Program-made: the position numbers and the translations under genes | Notes under the pieces: model-generated | Told to the model about the DNA's origin: nothing | The model's database searches: none | The model's input: the letters and a program-made list of their open reading frames with translations, nothing else | DNA from: Ruficoccus amylovorans | GTDB lineage: Bacteria; Verrucomicrobiota; Verrucomicrobiia; Opitutales; Cerasicoccaceae | Length of the DNA: 61,092 nt | Direction: 5' to 3' | Assembly: GCF_014230085.1 (NCBI RefSeq) | Contig: NZ_JACHVB010000032.1 | Span: forward strand, 1-61,092 | In this document: positions 42,259-53,608 of the stretch, one piece after another | Position numbering within the stretch: the first letter of the stretch is position 1 | Layout of the letters: every line of letters starts with the position of its first letter

Positions 42259-42481
42259 AATCTGTGTTATCCGTGGCATCCGTGTTTGACTGCTCGCTAC
42301 GCGAAATCGATGGGTCGGAGGGGTATGTGGAGGGTGAGGAGTTGGCCACCCGGTAAAACTTCGCTTTCGACAAAGTCCGTCGGGTTCTTTTAATGCGTGG
42401 TTTTCGAGAACGGGCGATCAGGGAAGAGCAGGCGGGAGTTTTTATTTCGCGCTCTGTGTCCTCTGTGCCCTCTGTGGTTAA
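42259..42481. repeat. Repeat-bearing gap before aguB, includes a CACAGAG-family copy
   Basis: The gap between the hisG terminator and aguB holds no convincing gene. Near 42259-42292 lies a GTG-periodic stretch (TCTGTGTTATCCGTGGCATC). At 42451-42481 is a single CACAGAG-family copy in reverse orientation (CTCTGTGTCCTCTGTGCCC then TCTGTGGTTAAT), ending 25 bases before the aguB start. Confidence 0.65.
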
Positions 42482-42505
42482 TCTTATCCTACTTCTTTCT
42501 GTCCT

Positions 42506-43363
42506 ATGAACGTCACCCTCGGACTTGTCCAGATGGGCATGGTGTCTGCGCCTGCCGACAACCTCGCCACTGCGGAGCGTCTCATTCGCGAGATAGCCGC
42601 GAAGGGGGCGCAGATCGTCTGCCTGCCGGAGATGTTTACCACCCTGTACTTCTGCCGCACGCAGGACCCGGACGCCTTCGACCTGGCCGAGCCGATCCCC
42701 GGCCCGACCACGGACGCGCTTTGCACGCTGGCAAAGGAGCTGGCCGTGGTCATCGTGGCCCCGTATTTTGAGAAGCGCATGGGCGGCCTCTACCACAACA
42801 CCGCCTCCATCATCGACGCCGACGGCACGCTGCTGGGCAAGTACCGCAAGATGCACATCCCGCAGGACCCCGGCTTTGAGGAGAAGTTTTACTTCACGCC
42901 GGGCGACCTCGGTTTCCGCGTCTGGGATACGCGCTACGGGCGCATCGGGGTGCTTATCTGCTGGGACCAGTGGTTCCCGGAGGGGGCGCGGCTGGCGGCG
43001 CTGGCCGGGGCGCAGATCCTTTTTTACCCGACGGCCATCGGCTGGCTCCCATCGGAAAAAGCCGAGCTTGGCGTGGCCCAGCTCAATGCCTGGCAGACGG
43101 TCCAGTGCGCCCACGCCGTGGCCAACGGCTGCACCGTCGCCGCCGTCAACCGCGTCGGTACCGAGGGCGAGACGGAGTTCTGGGGCCACTCCTTTGTCGC
43201 CGACACCTACGGGCGTCGCGTGGTCGAGGGAGGCGAGGGCGCGGAACTGCTGTTGCACACGGTCGATCTCGACGCGCAAGAGGAGTTCCGGCGCTGGTGG
43301 CCGTTCCTGCGCGACCGCCGCATCGACGCTTACGGCGACATCACCAAACGCGCCATCGACTAG
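42506..43363 (+). CDS. aguB: N-carbamoylputrescine amidase
   Basis: The 285-residue carbon-nitrogen hydrolase has the nitrilase-family triad E42 (LPEMF), K115 (KYRKMHIPQ) and C152 (ICWDQWFPE). The sequence, and the presence of the agmatine deiminase gene 115 bases downstream, identify the substrate as N-carbamoylputrescine, which is hydrolysed to putrescine, CO2 and ammonia. The length is that of the AguB family; MNVTLGLVQMGMV is the natural start. The two genes together turn agmatine into putrescine without ornithine. Each is preceded by a CACAGAG-family repeat rather than a recognisable promoter, and no agmatine-responsive regulator is adjacent. Confidence 0.95.
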   Translation: MNVTLGLVQMGMVSAPADNLATAERLIREIAAKGAQIVCLPEMFTTLYFCRTQDPDAFDLAEPIPGPTTDALCTLAKELAVVIVAPYFEKRMGGLYHNTASIIDADGTLLGKYRKMHIPQDPGFEEKFYFTPGDLGFRVWDTRYGRIGVLICWDQWFPEGARLAALAGAQILFYPTAIGWLPSEKAELGVAQLNAWQTVQCAHAVANGCTVAAVNRVGTEGETEFWGHSFVADTYGRRVVEGGEGAELLLHTVDLDAQEEFRRWWPFLRDRRIDAYGDITKRAID

Positions 43364-43388
43364 ATGAATTTGAGTGACTTTTTGAGGT

Positions 43389-43467
43389 CACAAAGCACAC
43401 AAAGAAGCCACGAAGCGCACGAAGGGACTTTTTTAGGAAAAACTCCGTGTCTCTGTGCCTCTGTGTG
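43389..43467. repeat. CACAGAG-family inverted pair between aguB and aguA
   Basis: A left arm (43389-43425, CACAAAGCACACAAAGAAGC type) faces a right arm (43444-43467, CCGTGTCTCTGTGCCTCTGT). The arms are imperfect, unlike the pair at 10290. The right arm ends 12 bases before the aguA start codon. Confidence 0.7.
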
Positions 43468-43478
43468 AGAATAAAACC

Positions 43479-44510
43479 ATGTCAGCCGAACCGACTTTCA
43501 TCCTCCCCGCCGAGTGGGAACCCCAGGACGCGATCTGGCTCTCGTGGCCGGTCAGCACGCACATCTGGAGCGATTTCCGCGAAGAGATCGAGCCCGCCTT
43601 TGCGCAACTCGCCGCGCAGTTCAGCTACTTTGAGCCGGTCAGGATCAACGCCGATGGTCGCGCCCACGGGAAAATCCGTGAGCACCTCAACCGCGCGCGG
43701 GCCGACCTCTCGGTGATCGAGCTGTACGACCACCCGACGGACGACGTGTGGTGCCGCGACCACGGGGCGGTCTTCGTCCGCGACGCCGCCACGGGCAAGC
43801 TTGCCGCGACCGATTGGCAGTTCAACGCCTGGGGCGGGAAGTTCACGCCTTACGACCGCGACAACACAGCTGCCGCCCGCATGGCCGACGCGCTCGGCAT
43901 ACCCTGCCACCGCTCGGAGCTGATTCTGGAAGGCGGCGCGATCGAATCCAACGGCGCGGGCGTGCTCCTGACCACGGAGGAGGTCTTGCTCAACCCGAAC
44001 CGCAACCCCGAGTGGTCCCGCTCCCAAGTCGAGGCCGAGTTGCGACGGCTCTTTGGGGTGCGGGAAATTTTCTGGCTTCCGCGCGGGCTCGACCACGACG
44101 ACACCGACGGCCACATCGACAACATGACCCGCTTCATCGGCGAGAACGCCATATTGACGGCAGTGGAACCCAAAACAATGCCAGCAGGTGCAACCTGTCA
44201 GCCGTGGCTGGAAGAGGCCCGCCTGCGGCTGAAGGAGCGATTCGAGACCGTGCTGGAACTACCGCTTCCCGAGCCGGACGCGACCTGGCCCGAACCCCGC
44301 CCGGCCAGTTACCTGAACTACGCCCTCGTCAACGACGCCGTCATCGTGCCGAGCTTTGGCCAGCCCAAGAACGACGACTTCGCCCGGGGCCTGCTCGCGG
44401 ACTGCTTCCCAGGCCGCAAGGCCGTCAGCTTCGACTGCCGCCTGTTCCTCGAAGAAGGTGGTGCCGTCCACTGCCTCAGCCAGCACCAGCCGCAAATGCT
44501 CGGCGTTTGA
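43479..44510 (+). CDS. aguA: Agmatine deiminase
   Basis: The ATG at 43479 yields 343 residues of the peptidyl-arginine-deiminase-like superfamily. The opening FILPAEWEPQDAIWLSWP, the substrate-binding DVWCRDHGAVFV and FNAWGGKF, the catalytic histidine and aspartates in DDTDGHIDNMTRF, and the nucleophile C332 in GGAVHCLSQHQP are all present. It deiminates agmatine to N-carbamoylputrescine and ammonia; AguB upstream finishes the conversion to putrescine. An in-frame upstream start at 43455 would begin inside the repeat and was rejected. The region after the stop contains several hairpins up to the rpsA gene. Confidence 0.96.
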   Translation: MSAEPTFILPAEWEPQDAIWLSWPVSTHIWSDFREEIEPAFAQLAAQFSYFEPVRINADGRAHGKIREHLNRARADLSVIELYDHPTDDVWCRDHGAVFVRDAATGKLAATDWQFNAWGGKFTPYDRDNTAAARMADALGIPCHRSELILEGGAIESNGAGVLLTTEEVLLNPNRNPEWSRSQVEAELRRLFGVREIFWLPRGLDHDDTDGHIDNMTRFIGENAILTAVEPKTMPAGATCQPWLEEARLRLKERFETVLELPLPEPDATWPEPRPASYLNYALVNDAVIVPSFGQPKNDDFARGLLADCFPGRKAVSFDCRLFLEEGGAVHCLSQHQPQMLGV

Positions 44511-44575
44511 TCCGAATGAGGGGTGCTGCCCCCGCGCGGCACTGCGTGCCTACTCATTTCGCGACGGGAGGAGTA
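44511..44575 (+). ncRNA. Possible third copy of the post-stop structured element, after aguA
   Basis: Directly after the aguA stop, CGAATGAG (44513-44520) can pair with CTCATTTCG (44553-44561), enclosing GGGG-TGCTG-CCCC and GGCAC-TGC-GTGCC (44538-44550). The ATGAGGGG block and three-way layout resemble the hisG and rpsA elements, and a purine-rich tail GACGGGAGGAG follows, but the leading hairpin is missing and the closing helix differs. Confidence 0.35.
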
Positions 44576-44589
44576 AACAAAGCGACCTC

Positions 44590-44717
44590 GGGGCAGCGGC
44601 CTTTTTGGCCGCGATGGGGCAGAGCCCCATCAGGATGCGGAAGCATCCAGAGTGCAGGGCATGCCCTGCTTTTGGGCTTGTCAGGGTGGGGGAAAAGGTG
44701 CATTTTCTTCCCCCTTT
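44590..44717 (+). terminator. Hairpin cluster and terminators between aguA and rpsA
   Basis: Hairpins in order are CGGCC-TTTTT-GGCCG, GGGGC-AGA-GCCCC, GGATGC/GCATCC, the palindrome GCAGGGCATGCCCTGC with a TTTT run (44654-44673), and GGGGGAA...TTCCCCC with TTT (44688-44717). The last two probably end the aguA transcript. The remaining 115 bases before rpsA should hold its promoter and leader; no boxes are assigned. Confidence 0.6.
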
Positions 44718-44833
44718 CGCCGCTCTAACCAGCGGGCCCCAGTCAAAACCGATTAACCAAACAACCTAACCTTAACCCCGGAGCGCCACCGAATATTTGG
44801 GGGGTGTGCTATCCGGCTAACAGTCAAAGACCT

Positions 44834-46495
<1,662 letters not shown>

Positions 46496-46577
46496 GCGGG
46501 TCGCACCCCGCGGGCTATGAGGGGCTTCCGTCCCTATGCTGCCGACAGGCGGCTACCCCGTGGAGTGCTTCACGAAG
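46496..46577 (+). ncRNA. Candidate structured RNA element directly after the rpsA stop codon
   Basis: The base after TAA starts GCGGG-TCGCA-CCCGC (46496-46511). GGGCTA (46512-46517) can pair with TACCCC (46554-46559, one C-C mismatch), enclosing GGGG-CTTCCG-TCCC (46521-46534) and GCTGCC-GACA-GGCGGC (46538-46553). The tail CGTGGAGTGCTTCACGAAGAT contains a small CGTG/CACG hairpin. Compared with the hisG copy, stems keep pairing although bases differ, while GAGGGG, GTGGAGTG-type and GAAGAT segments are conserved. Structure inferred by eye. Confidence 0.55.
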
Positions 46578-46597
46578 ATTCCGACAGTCATTTACAC

Positions 46598-46628
46598 AAA
46601 GCCCCGGCAATATGCCGGGGCTTTTTTT
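46598..46628 (+). terminator. Intrinsic terminator after rpsA and its RNA element
   Basis: AAAGCCCCGGCA-ATA-TGCCGGGGCTTT is followed by further T residues; a very stable stem. Confidence 0.94.
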
Positions 46629-46758
46629 GTGCCTGCGGCAAAGGGGGCCAGGGATCATCATTCCAGTTGCTTGGATCGGTTATCAGCGGGATTTATTGGG
46701 ATGTGTGGAGTGTGATTGATATTGCGAAAAGAGGGGGTCTCTGGGTACGGTGACTGAC

Positions 46759-49683
46759 ATGCGCCGTCTCCCCCTTGCGTTGCTTCTGTTTGCGGCTGTG
46801 CGTTTGGTCGCCCTCGATACCCTCGACCCGGATTTTGCGCCGGAATTTCGAACGTTTGGAGGAGTTTCTGGACTGGCAGTGCAGCCATCCACGGGGAGCG
46901 TTTACGCACTCGTCTCAGCCGAGTTTATTGGGGAGCAGGAGTTGGCTACGCCCCTTGTCCGGCTTAGCGCGGCGGGGGAGTGGGACGAGAGCTTTCAGTT
47001 GAGCGCCGACGGGGGTATTGGCGGACTAGCGATGCAGCCGGACGGCACGCTGTTGCTATGGGGGGATTTTACGCGGGTCAACGGTCACGAAACCAGGAAC
47101 GTGGCTCGCCTTCTGGCTGACGGAACGGTGGACACCGCGTTTCGGCTGGTGGATGACCTGCTGAGTTCCGACATTGCCTCTTTGGGAATACTGACGGTAG
47201 TCCCGACTTCTTCGGGCGACATCTACGTCGGTCTGTATGCGATGTTAGGCGGTGTGCCTGAAACCGAACAGGACTGGCCGAGGCTTGTGTACCGACTGAC
47301 TCCCAGTGGAAGCGTGGATACCGCTTTCTCCCCCGCGACCAACGCGGTACTGGAAGGGGAAGTCGGCTTTGGCGAATACCGGATCGACAGCATTTGCCCG
47401 GATTCGGCGGGTCGAGTGCTGATCGGCGGGAGCTTTTATGCGGTTAACGGCGTGGTGCAGCCCTGCCTGGCCCGTCTAAATGCGGAGGGGAGTCTGGATG
47501 AGACCTTCGCTCCCGTGCTGGATGGCACCGTGAAGGCCATACTGGAAGCTCCGACCGGTGGTTACTACGTGGGCGGGGAGTTCACAACGGTTGGCGGAGA
47601 GGATCAACTGTACCTTGCGCGGCTGACGGATACGGGGGCACTGAATCCTTCCCTGAGCGTGCCGTTTGCTGACGACTATCATATTTATCCTTATGGCCCA
47701 GGCGTTTCCCTGCTACACCTCGACCATGAGGGGCGTCTGTGTGCGTGGGGAGAATTCTGGGTGGATGAGCAAGCTTCCAGGCTGTTGCGTTGCGCGCGTT
47801 TTGATGTATCCGATCAGTGGGAGACGGAATTTCGCCCTCGTGTGCGATGGTCGCAATGGGTTGCACTCCTGCCGGGGGGAGACCTGCTGACTGGCAGCGT
47901 TGGCAGTAGCATATTGAATGGCGTGCTGATGGCCCCGCTGTGCCGTGTGGAGCCGGAGAGTGGTGCCGTGACCGGCTTCGGTCCGGAATTGCTCAGCAGA
48001 CATTACCCGGAATTCATTCGGCAGCGGCGAGACGGTAGTTTGCTGGTTGGCACGCGGTGGATCAAGAGGGTCGATGGGCGAGATATGTCGGGGTTGATCG
48101 TGCTGAAACCCGACGGCACGCTGGACCTCGCTTTTAATCTGGAATGGAGCCGTCATATTTCGGATGCGCTTGCTTTGCCGGATGGGCGCATTCTCGTGGC
48201 AGGGACGTTTTCCACCATCGGTGATGTGGAGCGGAGGTCTCTTGCGTTGCTGGATGAAAACGGTGAGCTGATCCCGGCTTTCGACTTGGGAAGCGGTCCT
48301 GACATTTCAGCGGATGGCTTGTATCTGCTGCCGGATGGAAAGGTGCTTATCACGGGCAGTTTCAGCCGAATTGATGGCGAAGATTTTGATCGAATGGCGT
48401 TGCTCGATTTGAGTGTGCTGGATGATCCGGAGTGGAGTGGTGACTGGCGAGACGGGCTGGTCGCGATGGACTTTCGCCCGCAATTTGATTATCATCTATG
48501 GATTGATGACGTGGCGGGGATGAGTAATGGCGACATTCTCATCGTATCAAGATCCTCTGTCGAAGTAGGAGGACTTAGCATCAAAGGGCTGGCCCGGATG
48601 CGGCGCGATGGGACGCTTGATCCGGACTTTAATCCTGCGGCGCAGTTTTCCTATTTCTATCCGAATAAAGTCTGTGTCGATTCGGTCCGCGGGTGTATTT
48701 ACGTTGGAGGGCAGATGTCAGCGGTAGAGTCGCGGTATGTCTACCGCCTGTTGGCGGATGGGACGGTCGATCCGACTTTCGTTTGTGATAGCAGGCTTCG
48801 GTCTTTATATGCAATGCGTCTGGACGGAGAAGGCAGGCTGATGTGCATAGGCTCCCATCGTTTGTCTGCGGGAACTTGGTTGTCTAGTACACTGGTTCGT
48901 CTCCAGTCGGATGGTTCGCTCGATCCGGGGTTTGACCTTGGAGGCGAAGACCTGGGCTACTACAATCTCGACCTCCTTCTCCAGCCGCCGGATACGCTCT
49001 ATCTGATCGGCTCGTTTGCTAGCCTTCAGGGCCAGCCGAGGAGCGGGCTGGCGAAAATCAACCTGACTGATCCGATCCGGTCGCTGGCGCAGGTGATGCC
49101 GATGGCCGCGAAGGAAGGCGAGCCAGCGACGCTGCGCTTGAGGCAGACCGCTCCCGGTGAGAGCTATGCCTGGTACTATGACGGTGAGCGTATCGAAAAT
49201 TCCGATACGGCGGAGTTCACGCTGGCGGGATTGGACTTTATGGATGCGGGCAAATTCTCCGTGCGCATCACCAACGCGGCCGGAACCACCACCTCGCAAG
49301 CCGCGCTGGACATAACAGAGTACACCCTGCGCGAGTGGATGAATGCCTATGCTCTCGGTGGAGCGGTTTCGCCGGATGAAGATTCTGACGGTGACGGTTA
49401 CTCCAACCGGGCCGAGTACCTGGCCCGAACCGATCCGACCGACCCGGTGCTACGGCCCGGCACGCGACTGGAGGCGGTGGTTGGCGGGAAGGCGATCAAG
49501 TGGCCGGTCATCCCCGGACGCGAGTACCTGGTGGAGACGTCCGTTGATTTGAAAAGCTGGGGCTCCGCAGCGGACGCGGCGTTAGCGGGGGAAGGACAGT
49601 TTGTGCTTCCCGATTCGACGGAGGACGCTACGCGTTTCTGGCGGGTGCGTATCAGCAAAACGGATACAGTCTCCACGGACTGA
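46759..49683 (+). CDS. Secreted delta-60-repeat protein with Ig-like and calcium-binding C-terminus
   Basis: The ATG at 46759 gives a 974-residue protein with a signal peptide (MRRLPLALLLFAAVRLVALD). The body is a long array of delta-60 (TIGR02608-type) repeats, each with a phrase like RLNAEGSLDETFAP, VARLLADGTVDTAF or ALLDENGELIPAF plus an aromatic GDFT/GEFT turn, likely forming a beta-propeller. Near residue 800 an Ig-like domain follows (SYAWYYDGERIENSDTAEFT), then an acidic thrombospondin-3-like loop (DEDSDGDGYSNRAEYLARTD) and a terminal beta domain (GREYLVETSVDLKSWG). These are common in Verrucomicrobiota surface proteins. A GTG nine bases upstream is an alternative start. Function: probably extracellular binding or adhesion. 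Confidence 0.9.
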   Translation: MRRLPLALLLFAAVRLVALDTLDPDFAPEFRTFGGVSGLAVQPSTGSVYALVSAEFIGEQELATPLVRLSAAGEWDESFQLSADGGIGGLAMQPDGTLLLWGDFTRVNGHETRNVARLLADGTVDTAFRLVDDLLSSDIASLGILTVVPTSSGDIYVGLYAMLGGVPETEQDWPRLVYRLTPSGSVDTAFSPATNAVLEGEVGFGEYRIDSICPDSAGRVLIGGSFYAVNGVVQPCLARLNAEGSLDETFAPVLDGTVKAILEAPTGGYYVGGEFTTVGGEDQLYLARLTDTGALNPSLSVPFADDYHIYPYGPGVSLLHLDHEGRLCAWGEFWVDEQASRLLRCARFDVSDQWETEFRPRVRWSQWVALLPGGDLLTGSVGSSILNGVLMAPLCRVEPESGAVTGFGPELLSRHYPEFIRQRRDGSLLVGTRWIKRVDGRDMSGLIVLKPDGTLDLAFNLEWSRHISDALALPDGRILVAGTFSTIGDVERRSLALLDENGELIPAFDLGSGPDISADGLYLLPDGKVLITGSFSRIDGEDFDRMALLDLSVLDDPEWSGDWRDGLVAMDFRPQFDYHLWIDDVAGMSNGDILIVSRSSVEVGGLSIKGLARMRRDGTLDPDFNPAAQFSYFYPNKVCVDSVRGCIYVGGQMSAVESRYVYRLLADGTVDPTFVCDSRLRSLYAMRLDGEGRLMCIGSHRLSAGTWLSSTLVRLQSDGSLDPGFDLGGEDLGYYNLDLLLQPPDTLYLIGSFASLQGQPRSGLAKINLTDPIRSLAQVMPMAAKEGEPATLRLRQTAPGESYAWYYDGERIENSDTAEFTLAGLDFMDAGKFSVRITNAAGTTTSQAALDITEYTLREWMNAYALGGAVSPDEDSDGDGYSNRAEYLARTDPTDPVLRPGTRLEAVVGGKAIKWPVIPGREYLVETSVDLKSWGSAADAALAGEGQFVLPDSTEDATRFWRVRISKTDTVSTD

Positions 49684-49735
49684 TCCTTTGGGGATCGTTT
49701 CCCATGCTTATCGCAAGAACCAGGCGAAAGTTGCT

Positions 49736-50888
<1,153 letters not shown>

Positions 50889-50896
<8 letters not shown>

Positions 50897-52400
50897 AGGT
50901 TATCTTAGCTATTTGCCGAGATAATGCAACCGCTTTGAGCATTCCTTTCGCCTTGTTGACAGTTTCCAGATACTCATGTTCCGGTACTGAGTCGGCGACG
51001 AGGCCCGCACCTGACTGAATAAATAAAGTTTTTTCCTTTAAAAGGGCCGTGCGGATGGCGATGCACGAGTCGAGGTTGCCGTTGTAGCTGAAATACCCCA
51101 GTGCGCCGCCGTAAATACCCCGGCATTGCTTCTCCAGTTCGGCAATGATCTGCATGGCGCGGATTTTGGGCGCGCCGCTGAGGGTTCCGGCCGGGAAAGT
51201 CGCCCGCATCAGGTCGAACGAGCTTTGCCCGTCGGCGAGCTGGCCCTCGACCTGAGAAACGATGTGCATAACATGGGAATAACGCTCAATAATGGCGTAA
51301 TCCTTGACCCGGACAGAGCCGATTTGGCAGACCCGGCCGATGTCGTTGCGGGCGAGGTCCACCAGCATGAGGTGCTCGGCCCGTTCCTTGGGGTCGGCCA
51401 GGAGGTCTTTTTCCAGTTCGGCGTCCTCGGCGGTGGTGGCCCCGCGCGGACGCGTCCCGGCGATGGGACGGATCTCCACCCGGCCCTCCGTGCTGCGGAC
51501 ATGAACCTCGGGCGAGGCCCCGATGACGGAAAAATCCTCCGTCTCGAACATGAACATGTACGGGGACGGGTTGACGATGCGCAGCGCCCGGTAAAGGGCC
51601 AGCCCGTCCTCCTCGTAGGGGATTTCAAAGCGCTGGCTGCCAACGATTTGGACGGTGTCGCCGGCGCGGACGTATTCCTTGGCCTGCTCGACGATGGCCA
51701 TGAAGCCCTCTTGCGTAAAATTCCCCTGCGGGACGGTGATTTCGGGCACCTCGCCCAGTGGGATCGGGTCGAGCTGGTGTTGCCCGGCATGAAGCTCCTT
51801 GAGCGTCTCCTCAATGGCGGCAGTGGCGTGGGCGTAGGCGGCTTTGGGGTCGCCCGGATAGTCGTCGAGCCGCGCGTTCGAGCAGATGCGCAGGGTCTGC
51901 CGCACGCGGTCGAAAACCACCACCGTGTCCACGATGGCGTAGCACATCACGGGCATGCCGAGGGTGTCCTCGGCGGCGCGGGGGACGGTCGGCTCGATAT
52001 TGTGAATATATTCGTGCCCGAGGAAGCCCACAGCCCCCCCGGTGAAGGGCGGCTCGTCCTGCGCGCGGACGGGGTTGAGGCCCTCCATCTCAGCCTCGAC
52101 CAGCTTGAGCGGGTCGGCGGGGGTGGGAAGCTCCTCGCGGGTGCCGTCGGCATGGGTAACGAGGGTTTTGTCGGCCCAGGACGTGATGACCTTGCGCGGG
52201 GCCGAGCCGAGAATGCTGTAGCGGCTGATGTGCTCGCCACCCACAATCGACTCGAACAAAAAGGCGGGCTTGCGCCCGCGCAGCCGCGCAAAGGCCGAGA
52301 CGGGCGTCTCGAAGTCCGCCGTCACCTCGGCGTACACCGGGATGAGGTTGCCCTGCTCGGCCAGTTGGCAGAATGCGTCCTGTGTCGGGTAAAATTTCAT
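50889..52400 (-). CDS. trpE: Anthranilate synthase component I
   Basis: The 503-residue enzyme uses chorismate and ammonia or glutamine-derived nitrogen to make anthranilate, the first tryptophan step. Features are the tryptophan-site motif with FLFESIVGG in place of [17 protein letters not shown], and the catalytic domain with [49 protein letters not shown] and [15 protein letters not shown]. The length is typical. TrpG and the other trp genes are not in the window. Its stop is inside the start region of the downstream sigma factor, an 8-base overlap. Confidence 0.96.
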
Positions 52401-52415
52401 GGTTCGCGCTAAAGC

Positions 52416-52679
52416 CTAGTAGTGAAACCGAACCTGCGCGATGAGTAAATCCCCGTTTTCGACCGTGTACACCAGCCGGTGCTCGCCGGTGATGCGCCGC
52501 GACCAGAAGCCCTGGAATTGGTGCTTGAGCGGTTCGGGCTTGCCGAGGCCGCCGAAGGGCTCACGCAGGCAGTCGCGGATGAGCTGGTTGACGCGCTTGA
52601 GGACTTTTTTGTCCGTCGCGACCCAGTACTGGTAATCCTCCCACGCCTGTTCGGAGAAAACGATCCGCATGGGCGTCAT
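52416..52679 (-). CDS. yoeB: YoeB-family toxin
   Basis: The 87-residue basic protein is a Txe/YoeB ribosome-dependent mRNA endonuclease toxin: RIVFSEQAWEDYQYWVATDK, INxLIRD-type LIRDCLREPF, GLGKPEPLKHQFQGFWSRRI, then EHRLVYTVENGDLLIAQVRF and the C-terminal HY end. The conserved glutamate, arginine, histidine and terminal tyrosine are present, so it appears active. The start codon overlaps the antitoxin stop as ATGA; a second ATG three codons later is possible. The toxin follows the antitoxin gene, the standard order. Confidence 0.95.
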   Translation of the reverse strand: MTPMRIVFSEQAWEDYQYWVATDKKVLKRVNQLIRDCLREPFGGLGKPEPLKHQFQGFWSRRITGEHRLVYTVENGDLLIAQVRFHY

Positions 52680-52927
52680 TCGCTGAGTTCGCGCTCGGTG
52701 CCTTTCCCGCCGCGCAGGGCCGCGATGGAGTCGAGCAGGCGGCGGGCATTGGCCGGGGAACTGGCCAGATGAGCCGTCTCCAGCAGCGATTCGTACTCCT
52801 CCTGCGCCAGCATGACCACGGCTTGGCTGCGGTTGCGGGTGATGATGACCGCATCCCTGCTGTCGCAGACATCCTGCATGGTTGCCGCCAAATTCTCGCG
52901 AGCTGCCGTGTACGTGATGGCTTTCAT
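52676..52927 (-). CDS. yefM: YefM-family antitoxin
   Basis: The ATG at 52925-52927 gives 83 residues starting MKAITYTAARENLAATMQDV, the Phd/YefM DNA-binding fold. The pattern VIITRNRSQAVVMLAQEEYE and the ALLETAHL-type helix are canonical, and the acidic C-terminus (KGTERELSE) would wrap the YoeB toxin. The complex normally represses its own promoter. The in-frame extension to 52966 is non-homologous. Coupled by a 4-base overlap to yoeB. Confidence 0.95.
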   Translation of the reverse strand: MKAITYTAARENLAATMQDVCDSRDAVIITRNRSQAVVMLAQEEYESLLETAHLASSPANARRLLDSIAALRGGKGTERELSE

Positions 52928-52962
52928 GTGTACAGGATCATGTACGGGCTTGAGCGGGCTTG

Positions 52963-53532
52963 TCAAACTTTCAATGCGCCTTCCTCAATCGGTTGACTTT
53001 GGGAGGCTTGCTGAATCCTGGCTATGAACTGCTGCTTGTCGGCCTCGGTGGCGAAGACGCGCTTGGGTACGGTGCAAAGCCCGTGAGGCATGAAGTCCAG
53101 CTCGATGAAGGAATCGTCCTCGCGGATGTTTGCCAACAGATTGAGTCGAAAGACCAAAGCCGTTGTCCCGCTGTCGCAGGTCAGCCAGCCGGGATAGAGG
53201 AAGTATGTCGTCGTGGTGGTTTTACACGCATCCCGGTTTGATTTTATGCAGGCTGTGATGTTCGCGATAGCCCTGGGCACATGGGAAAACCAATCGGCGA
53301 GCCCCGCAAATATAACGGCTGAAATAATAATAAAAAGCTTCAGACTGAAGTTAAAGCTGTCGGGGAGCTGAGGGGCAATGGCTATCCCAATGGCAGCGAC
53401 AAGCAAGCACGACCCGTAGGTAGTCTTGGCGCGCACTTTCATACTTCTTGGGGTGCGTTTGTAGAGACGTATCTGCGGCTCCGCAGACTCTTCCAGCGTC
53501 GGTTCGTAAGTCAGTAGAATATTGTCGGGCAT
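52963..53532 (-). CDS. YcxB-like membrane protein
   Basis: The 189-residue protein has a short N-terminus (LLTYEPTLEESAEPQIRLYK), two neighbouring membrane helices (about 40-56 and 65-82) and a soluble C-terminal domain ending in GLCTVPKRVFATEADKQQFI, which matches the YcxB-type C-terminal pattern (a PKR-aF-s-e-F phrase). The family is of unknown function. The gene is located just before the AT-rich island, in normal base composition, so its 5' side (53533-53608) may contain the island boundary. Confidence 0.75.
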   Translation of the reverse strand: MPDNILLTYEPTLEESAEPQIRLYKRTPRSMKVRAKTTYGSCLLVAAIGIAIAPQLPDSFNFSLKLFIIISAVIFAGLADWFSHVPRAIANITACIKSNRDACKTTTTTYFLYPGWLTCDSGTTALVFRLNLLANIREDDSFIELDFMPHGLCTVPKRVFATEADKQQFIARIQQASQSQPIEEGALKV

Positions 53533-53608
53533 GAAGATGGCATTGATAAAAGAGCCCGGCCGGTCGGTAGATTACTCCACCGTGGTAATGTAGATTTCCT
53601 ATAACAGT

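Noticed and set aside
44511-44833. Riboswitch or S1 autoregulatory leader upstream of rpsA
   Set aside because: Several hairpins exist, but the terminators fit the end of aguA and no known leader consensus was recognised; the evidence does not separate the two.
46750-46758. GTG start for the delta-60 protein three codons upstream
   Set aside because: The ATG at 46759 starts the signal peptide directly; the GTG is possible but adds three residues without support.
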